Positions 58,812-64,000 of a stretch of DNA of 64,000 nucleotides are shown here, one piece after another. The position numbers were made by a program, and so were the translations under genes. The DNA is taken from assembly GCF_051131155.1 (NCBI RefSeq), contig NZ_CP159508.1, positions 3,844,001 through 3,908,000 on the forward strand, read 5' to 3'. The notes beneath the pieces were generated by a model. The model saw nothing but the letters and a program-made list of their open reading frames with translations, was not told the DNA's origin and did no database searches. Positions within the stretch are counted from its first letter, which is position 1; every line of letters starts with the position of its first letter. The stretch is from Pseudanabaena minima (lineage in GTDB: Bacteria; Cyanobacteriota; Cyanobacteriia; Pseudanabaenales; Pseudanabaenaceae).

Positions 58812-58913
58812 ACACCAATTTCAAAAAATGGTAACTCCACTTTTTGAAGCTTTAAAATCCCTCTGGGTAAGGTTTTAGATTCTTAGGAATGTCACAAAAC
58901 TCTAAGAATTGGT
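58812..58913. repeat. Family B two-hairpin element, divergent copy B4
   Basis: ACCAATTTCAAAAAATGG with CCACTTTTTGAAG, a GTAAGGTTTTAG spacer, then TTCTTAGGAATG with AACTCTAAGAATTGGTA. It lies in the leader region of the helicase gene, ending 55 bases before the start codon. Confidence 0.6.
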
Positions 58914-58968
58914 ACGACTACAAATGGCAACGCTAACAGCGACAGACCGATAAAAAATTTGGAGTTCT

Positions 58969-60420
58969 ATGTCTTCTTCCTCAATTACATTGCCTGTAAA
59001 GAAATCTTCTCTAATTCATAAATCTTCTATACCGATCGCCTCAGCACAGGGTTTCTTAGCATTAGGTTTGTCTGAGCAAATTGTTCGTGCGGTCGCAGCT
59101 CGTGGTTATACCAATCCCACGCCAATTCAGTTGCAAGCGATCCCCGTCGTCCTCTCAGGTCGCGATCTATTAGCAGGCGCTCAAACTGGTACGGGCAAAA
59201 CCGCAGGATTCACCCTGCCCATTTTGCATTTACTATCTAACAAAGTTGTCAAGCGATCGGCGACGGGGAAAATTCCGATCCGCGCCCTGATCCTCACCCC
59301 CACCCGTGAACTCGCCGCCCAAGTTGAAGAAAGCGTGCAGACCTATGGCAAACATCTGCCTTTAACCTCAATGGTGATCTATGGCGGTGTAAATATTAAC
59401 CCCCAAATCAATCGCCTTAGAGGTGGTGTCGAAATCTTGGTGGCAACCCCCGGACGCTTGCTCGATCATGTGCAGCAGGGTCGATTAGATTTGTCGCAAG
59501 TGGAAATTTTGGTGTTAGATGAAGCCGATCGCATGTTGGATATGGGCTTTATTCGCGATATCAAGCGAATTTTGGCACTATTACCCAAACAACGCCAAAA
59601 TCTCCTATTTTCAGCAACTTTCTCCAATGAGATTAAAGCTTTTGCCAGTACTTTACTCAATCAACCCGTGATGGTGGAAGTGGCAAGCCAAAATGCTACT
59701 GCTGATTTAGTTACGCAAAGGGTATTTCCTGTAGATCGCGATCGCAAGCGGGAATTGCTCACCCATTTAATCAAGACTCATAATTGGTATCAGGTATTGG
59801 TGTTTACCCGTACTAAACATGGAGCCGATCGCCTAGTTAAGCAACTGCATCAAGACGATATTGTGGCGATGGCAATTCATGGCAATAAGAGTCAAGCCGC
59901 CCGTACTCGCGCCCTTGGCAAATTCAAAGATGGTAGTTTACAAGTCTTAGTTGCCACAGATATCGCGGCACGCGGCTTAGATATTAGTGAACTGCCCCAC
60001 GTGGTTAACTACGAGTTGCCAAATGTGCCAGAAGACTATGTCCATCGGATCGGACGTACAGGACGCGCTGGCTCTGCGGGTGAAGCTATTTCACTCGTAT
60101 GTGTGGATGAGCGCAAGTTTCTGTCAGATATCGAGAAACTGATCAAGCGATCGCTACCTCAAGAAATCATTACTGGTTTCGAGCCTGATCCCCTTGCTAA
60201 GCCTGAACCAATCCAAGTTGGACAGCGACAAAAGCATCAGCCTCGACGGGGTGGACATAGCGATCGTAATCCAATTGCAAAACTATCGAATTCGTCAGGT
60301 GCTAGCAAATCTCCTGCTAAGCCACAACCAAGAAGTCAATCAGGCAAAAGTAACTCTCAATCTGTGGCTCACCCCGTAAGATCTGAACATGGAGACTCCC
60401 ACCACAACCGTAATCGGTAG
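58969..60420 (+). CDS. DEAD-box RNA helicase (RhlE-like)
   Basis: A 483-residue ATP-dependent RNA helicase. The Q motif (GYTNPTPIQLQAIP), motif I AQTGTGKT at 71-78, PTRELAAQV, DEAD at 184-187, SAT, and HRIGRTGRAG are all intact. After about residue 385 a basic, low-complexity tail rich in S, K, P, Q and H follows (QRQKHQPRRGGHSD), typical of RhlE-like proteins that bind structured RNA. It is monocistronic with a long leader holding a family B repeat. Cold-shock control, known for some cyanobacterial DEAD proteins, is possible but nothing here shows it. Confidence 0.93.
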   Translation: MSSSSITLPVKKSSLIHKSSIPIASAQGFLALGLSEQIVRAVAARGYTNPTPIQLQAIPVVLSGRDLLAGAQTGTGKTAGFTLPILHLLSNKVVKRSATGKIPIRALILTPTRELAAQVEESVQTYGKHLPLTSMVIYGGVNINPQINRLRGGVEILVATPGRLLDHVQQGRLDLSQVEILVLDEADRMLDMGFIRDIKRILALLPKQRQNLLFSATFSNEIKAFASTLLNQPVMVEVASQNATADLVTQRVFPVDRDRKRELLTHLIKTHNWYQVLVFTRTKHGADRLVKQLHQDDIVAMAIHGNKSQAARTRALGKFKDGSLQVLVATDIAARGLDISELPHVVNYELPNVPEDYVHRIGRTGRAGSAGEAISLVCVDERKFLSDIEKLIKRSLPQEIITGFEPDPLAKPEPIQVGQRQKHQPRRGGHSDRNPIAKLSNSSGASKSPAKPQPRSQSGKSNSQSVAHPVRSEHGDSHHNRNR

Positions 60421-60427
60421 TTATATC

Positions 60428-60565
60428 ACTGATGTTGCGTGGAATGCTGAGAATGGGGCTTGGAGACCAAGCCCCTACTACCAATATGTAGGGATTTGGT
60501 CTCCAAATCCTCTTTTAAGATGATTGAGAAACAGTATGGAGATCTTTGTGCTACGTAACATCAGT
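60428..60565. mobile_element. Family C MITE-like element, copy C3
   Basis: Terminal repeats ACTGATGTTGCGTGG and CTACGTAACATCAGT. The interior is the family D pair GGGGCTTGGAGACCAAGCCCC and GGATTTGGTCTCCAAATCC. It follows the helicase stop by seven bases. Confidence 0.78.
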
Positions 60566-60612
60566 TCTAGCAAAAGCACAAAATGGCTACGCCATTTTGT
60601 GCTTTTGGGTAT
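60566..60612. repeat. Family B element, partial copy B5
   Basis: Only the second hairpin is present: AAGCACAAAATGGC, TAC, GCCATTTTGTGCTT followed by TTGGGTAT. It directly follows C3, as B2 and B3 follow C1 and C2. Confidence 0.7.
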
Positions 60613-60741
60613 TGCTATTTTGGGCATGGCTATTTATAGATGTCTTCCATGACAAAAGCGAAAGAGGGATGCTTTGCGCCCCCCTTTCGCTTTCGTTGTT
60701 ATATTATATAAGTCTTAGCAAGACTAAAACATGGATGCTTT

Positions 60742-62985
60742 ATGGGAATGCGCCTTTGTCTCGAATTGATCGCAACCTCGATTCAGCAACTGCATCAGCT
60801 AGAGCATATTGCAGTATCACCCGTATCATCTTCTGAGGAAATCGAGACGAGAAGTCTCAATCTAGAAGATGCTGTTAATATTTTGCAGGCTAGCTTAACA
60901 GAACTCGAAGTTTGTCAGCGATCGCTTGCAGGAGAACTAGATAAATATCGCGAACTATTTGATTTTGCCCCCGATGGCTATTTTGTCACTGATGCTAATG
61001 GTGACATCTCTGAAGCCAATCGAGCCGCTACATTGATGTTTGGTTCACAGCCAATTGGTCAAAACTTAGAAAACTTTGTCTATCCCTCCTATAAAGAGCA
61101 ATTTCAAATACTATTAGGTCAACTCCAACGCGGTCAAAATATCAAGAGTTTGGACTTTCGGATGCAGTTTCCTACAGGACAACCATTTGATGCTAGTTTT
61201 ACAATTATTAGTATTCGCACGCCCTTAGATGGGCGAGTAACCGGGATGCGTTGGTGGATTCAAGACATTACCCAGCGCAAACAAGAAATTGATAAATTGC
61301 AGCAGTCTCATCAGCGCTTAGAAATTCGCGTTGCTGAAATGAATGCTAAACTCAACCTGATGGATCGCCAAATTCGGGTGGAGAGAGAAGAACAACGTCG
61401 GATTTCTCGAAACCTTACCCGTAACGAAGCAAAACTACGGGCGATGATGCAGTATTCCTCAGATATAGTGAATATTCTCGATATTGATACTACGATTCAC
61501 TACTGTAGTCCCGCACTATTTAAGACCTTAGGCTATTTGCCTGAAGATGTGATTGGCAAAAAATTTGTGCAGTTTATCCATCCCGATGACTTACCAATTT
61601 TTCAGAATTTTCTGACTCAATCTGTTGATACTTTATCTGTATCAACACCAATTGTGATGCGCTATCAACATATTAATGGTGATTGGATTCATTTAGAATC
61701 TGTTTGCTGTAATCTGTTGCAAGATGCTAATGTCCAAGGTTTAGTGATCAATTCCCGTGACATTACAGAACGTAAGCGCACAGAAACAGCATTACATGAC
61801 AGCGAACTCAGATTAGCAGCGATCGCGTCAAGTATGCCAGCTACCCTCTATCGTCTGGCAATCTCACCTGAAGGGAAAATTTCCATTCCATTTATCAGTG
61901 ATGGATTAATCGATCTAGTCGGTATCTCACCAAGATATGCGATTTCTTCTCCATACCAATTATTAGATCTGATCCATCCTGAGGATGTTGATCAATTCAA
62001 AGCTCTGATCAAGGCTGGATTTGACAAACTTGCTACTTTTCGTCATGAATTTCGAGTGATTGCGATTTCTGGAGAAGTTAGGTGGGTTCAGAATATTGCT
62101 CGCTACTATCGTACGGATTCAGGTTCAGTGTTTGCTGATGGAGTATGTATTGATATTAGCGAACGCGGAGAAGCGGAATCTAGTCTCCAACGCACCAATG
62201 AACTATTACGCGCCGTGATTAAGGCTGTTCCTGTGGCGATCGATATTGTGAGTCCTGAAGGCAAAGTTTTGTTGTGGAACGCTGCTGCTGAAAAACTATT
62301 TGCTTGGAATAGTTCTGCTATTGTTGGTTATCCTGTACCGAGTATTCCTGAGTCTCAAGCATTGAAGTTACAAGCTGCCATTCTTGATACGCTTTCAGGG
62401 AAACCCCTTGATGACTTCCCTATGACTTTTCAACTTCGTGATGGCAGTTGGACGAATGTGAGTATCTCAACAGTTCTCGTTCACGATCCTCACGGCAAAA
62501 TTGTGGGCGTATTACGAATTATTGATGAAGTAGGGGATCGCTTTTCTATTAGCTCAGATTATAGTCAGACAATTGAGCTTGAGCAAGTCCAGAACTCATC
62601 ACTGCTCCGTTCTGGTACAGAGGCGATCGCTAATTATGTAACCATCAATGCCAATACACTACTGAATCAATACAAAATTGGTCAACGTAATTTTGCAGGC
62701 TTAAATTTACGCGGTGCTTATTTTGTTGAAGCTAATTTGCAGCAAGTAGATTTTAGTGGAGCTGCTCTAAATGGTAGTAATTGTAGCCATGCAAATTTCC
62801 AAGCAGCAAATTTACGTGGCGCAGATCTAAGAGGGGCAAACTTCCAATATGCAGATTTACAGCATGTAGATTTACGTGGTGCAGATTTACGGGGTACGGA
62901 CTTAAGGGATGCAAATACAACAGGCGCAATCCTTGACGAGAGTAATTTGCAAGGTGCTATTTTATCAAGTGATTTGCATCAATAG
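60742..62985 (+). CDS. Multi-PAS protein with C-terminal pentapeptide repeats
   Basis: A 747-residue cytosolic protein. PAS1 starts near residue 70 (FDFAPDGYFVTDANG). A coiled coil runs about 178-230, then PAS2 (about 235-360), PAS3 (about 365-480) and PAS4 (about 490-600), each with a PAC-like end such as SRDITERKRTET or CIDISERGEAES. From about 645 to 740 pentapeptide repeats of A(D/N)LRG type follow (ANLRGADLRGANFQYADL). There is no kinase, GGDEF, EAL or methyl-accepting output, so the repeat helix may be a protein-binding or DNA-mimic output. It lies beside the signalling block, with a C3/B5 composite upstream. Confidence 0.88.
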   Translation: MGMRLCLELIATSIQQLHQLEHIAVSPVSSSEEIETRSLNLEDAVNILQASLTELEVCQRSLAGELDKYRELFDFAPDGYFVTDANGDISEANRAATLMFGSQPIGQNLENFVYPSYKEQFQILLGQLQRGQNIKSLDFRMQFPTGQPFDASFTIISIRTPLDGRVTGMRWWIQDITQRKQEIDKLQQSHQRLEIRVAEMNAKLNLMDRQIRVEREEQRRISRNLTRNEAKLRAMMQYSSDIVNILDIDTTIHYCSPALFKTLGYLPEDVIGKKFVQFIHPDDLPIFQNFLTQSVDTLSVSTPIVMRYQHINGDWIHLESVCCNLLQDANVQGLVINSRDITERKRTETALHDSELRLAAIASSMPATLYRLAISPEGKISIPFISDGLIDLVGISPRYAISSPYQLLDLIHPEDVDQFKALIKAGFDKLATFRHEFRVIAISGEVRWVQNIARYYRTDSGSVFADGVCIDISERGEAESSLQRTNELLRAVIKAVPVAIDIVSPEGKVLLWNAAAEKLFAWNSSAIVGYPVPSIPESQALKLQAAILDTLSGKPLDDFPMTFQLRDGSWTNVSISTVLVHDPHGKIVGVLRIIDEVGDRFSISSDYSQTIELEQVQNSSLLRSGTEAIANYVTINANTLLNQYKIGQRNFAGLNLRGAYFVEANLQQVDFSGAALNGSNCSHANFQAANLRGADLRGANFQYADLQHVDLRGADLRGTDLRDANTTGAILDESNLQGAILSSDLHQ

Positions 62986-62998
62986 TAAGGATTGTAGG

Positions 62999-63032
62999 GG
63001 TTTTCCAATGAGTGCGTACTCATTGGAAAACC
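62999..63032. terminator. Hairpin after the PAS/pentapeptide gene
   Basis: GGTTTTCCAATGAGT, loop GCGT, ACTCATTGGAAAACC, 14 bases after the stop. No strong U run. Confidence 0.55.
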
Positions 63033-63049
63033 AGTCTTATAGCTGACTT

Positions 63050-63164
63050 TATAGCTGTCGCCATGCTTGTTAGGACATAAAAACCAAATAGTGTGAGGCG
63101 GCGCAAAGCAGCGCCTCACACTATTTGGTTTTTGATTTATCCTGATATAGGTGACTATAGCTAT
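63050..63164. repeat. Family A palindrome, copy A9 (full form)
   Basis: TATAGCTGTCGCCATG at the left, GGTGACTATAGCTATA at the right; collars TTAGGACATAAAAACC and GGTTTTTGATTTATCCTGA; inner stem AAATAGTGTGAGGCGGCGC paired with GCGCCTCACACTATTT. Confidence 0.85.
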
Positions 63165-63170
63165 ATCAAC

Positions 63171-63210
63171 GAAAAAAACAAGTGACTTAATTAAGTCACT
63201 TGTTTTTTTT
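63171..63210. terminator. Terminator of the beta-helix/SPOR gene
   Basis: AAAAAAACAAGTGACTTAA, TTAAGTCACTTGTTTTTTTT. On the minus strand it starts directly after the stop codon. Confidence 0.8.
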
Positions 63211-64000
63211 AGCGAAAGGGAATAATTTCTGCTTTTAAGCCAGATTGGGCAAGTTTCTGCACTAGTTGATTTGCCGTAGCACTCTCACTATAGGCTCCTA
63301 CTTGCATCATAGTTCTCCCACTACGAGATAACCGAAATGCATCGGGAACAACCGTTTTTACCCGTTGGGTTATAGCAATGGAAGTCGCAGGCACAACTAC
63401 CCGATATTGAAAAGGCTTGCCTGTGGTGGGATCAACTGACGCTGGAGGTAAAGCGGCAACTCTAGGAGGAATTGCAGGAGTACTATAGTCACGCTCAATG
63501 ATGATCGTTGTTGGTGCATTATTATTCGTACTAGGATTAGTGGAAATCACTGCACTTGGTAATGCTTGACTAGCACTAGGTGGCTTGGCTGGTACAAATA
63601 CTGTAGTTGTTGAGGGACTAGGACTAGACTGAATCGGAATAGCAGTTCCTGTACTTGTAGGTGATGCGGGAATTGTAGGAAGTGGCGCAGGAGTAATAGA
63701 AGCAACGGGATTAGCCGTAACTGGAGAACTAGATGCTCTCAAATCCAACAATCCTTTAACTTTCGATTGATTAATTTGATTGCCTACAGCTGTTAAAGGA
63801 ATAGTCGTAGCATTGTTAATATCAAATTCACGATTGTTTCGGAAAGTGTTATTTCCCAATGAAATCGTTGTGCCAAGGTCAGGACGAGGAGAGCCATTAG
63901 CACTACTGAGAACCACTAGACCATTGCGTTGATTATCGGCGATCGCATTCCCTCGCAATGTTGGCTGAGCAGTATTAGAAATGATAACTCCATCCACATT
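63209..64000 (-). CDS. Beta-helix/SPOR-domain exported protein, C-terminal part (gene cut by window edge)
   Basis: Only the last 263 residues are in the window; the gene continues beyond 64000. The first part is parallel beta-helix-like: DGVIISNTAQPTLRGNAIADN, then GTTISLGNNTFRNNREFDI, as in DUF1565/right-handed beta-helix proteins. A long Pro/Ser/Thr-rich linker follows (about 90-190). The C-terminus FRLSRSGRTMMQVGAYSESATANQLVQKLAQSGLKAEIIPF is a SPOR-like domain, which binds denuded peptidoglycan at division sites. A cell-envelope role is likely. No start is visible. Confidence 0.75.
   Translation of the reverse strand, partial: NVDGVIISNTAQPTLRGNAIADNQRNGLVVLSSANGSPRPDLGTTISLGNNTFRNNREFDINNATTIPLTAVGNQINQSKVKGLLDLRASSSPVTANPVASITPAPLPTIPASPTSTGTAIPIQSSPSPSTTTVFVPAKPPSASQALPSAVISTNPSTNNNAPTTIIIERDYSTPAIPPRVAALPPASVDPTTGKPFQYRVVVPATSIAITQRVKTVVPDAFRLSRSGRTMMQVGAYSESATANQLVQKLAQSGLKAEIIPFR

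Larger units (their letters stand above)
58385..58968. other. 584-base gene-free gap, palindrome-rich
   Basis: Contains three hairpins in a row (58439-58567), family A copy A8 (58589-58708) and family B copy B4 (58812-58913), then the helicase promoter/leader. No open frame of note. Confidence 0.7.

Noticed and set aside
60546..60836. 96-codon plus-strand frame upstream of the PAS/pentapeptide gene
   Set aside because: It covers a family B hairpin and overlaps the real gene start in another frame.

Overview
The window is chromosomal DNA of a cyanobacterium. Evidence: cytochrome c6, a ClpR/ClpP pair, cyanophycin synthetase, an Ftn2/ZipN (ARC6-type) division protein, a DesC-type desaturase, an acyl-ACP synthetase, a cyanobacterial-type Hfq, DUF2499/DUF3593/DUF4079 membrane proteins and very frequent HIP1 octamers (GCGATCGC). 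Modest GC and many intergenic palindromes with GCGAAGC/GCTTCGC-type loops suggest a filamentous Pseudanabaena-like organism; the genus is an inference. No rRNA, tRNA, CRISPR array or transposase gene was seen.

Layout. 1-5 kb: a small unknown gene, a DUF4079 membrane protein, an EamA transporter and glgB. 5.1-10.8 kb: an accessory island with an HNH nuclease pair, a DUF433/DUF5615/BrnA-like toxin-antitoxin cassette and a large single-chain MmeI-like restriction-modification enzyme. 10.9-14.8 kb: an HxlR regulator divergent from a thioesterase, then a redox/copper-flavoured group (SafE-like membrane protein, FixH-like protein, Cu/Zn SOD with a His-rich insertion, petJ). 15-20 kb: clpR-clpP, menC, DUF3593/DUF2499. 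19.5-29.6 kb: pfkB-cphA, GNATs, a nitrilase, phoU, and a desaturase divergent from an unusual TetR-recombinase-like fusion with two palindromic operators between them. 29.8-38.1 kb: ftn2, recA, a NYN protein, and a lipoprotein/adenylate cyclase operon. 38.8-49.7 kb: two Uma2 proteins, tandem B12-type radical SAM paralogues, YlqD, aas, a HEPN-like protein, hfq, an outer-membrane-like protein and sfsA. 49.8-64 kb: a Kir channel, then a signalling block (substrate-binding protein, PAS kinase, response regulators, REC-kinase, hybrid kinase), a DEAD-box helicase, a PAS/pentapeptide protein and the end of a beta-helix/SPOR protein.

The most distinctive feature is dense non-coding repeats. Family A is a palindrome with TATAGCTGTCGCCA-like ends, a GGACAAA/TTTGTCC collar and an inner stem whose sequence differs between copies while staying paired. 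Family B is a two-hairpin element bounded by ACCAATTC-like ends. Family C is a MITE-like element with 15-bp ACTGATGTTACGTGG ends and unrelated interiors. All three C copies are followed within about 10 bases by a B element or part of one, and two of these composites lie directly upstream of signalling genes, the third inside the signalling block. Together with heptamer arrays between clpR and clpP and a repeat translated in frame inside the restriction enzyme gene, these are the main leads for undescribed biology, along with the TetR-recombinase fusion and the lipoprotein-cyclase operon.
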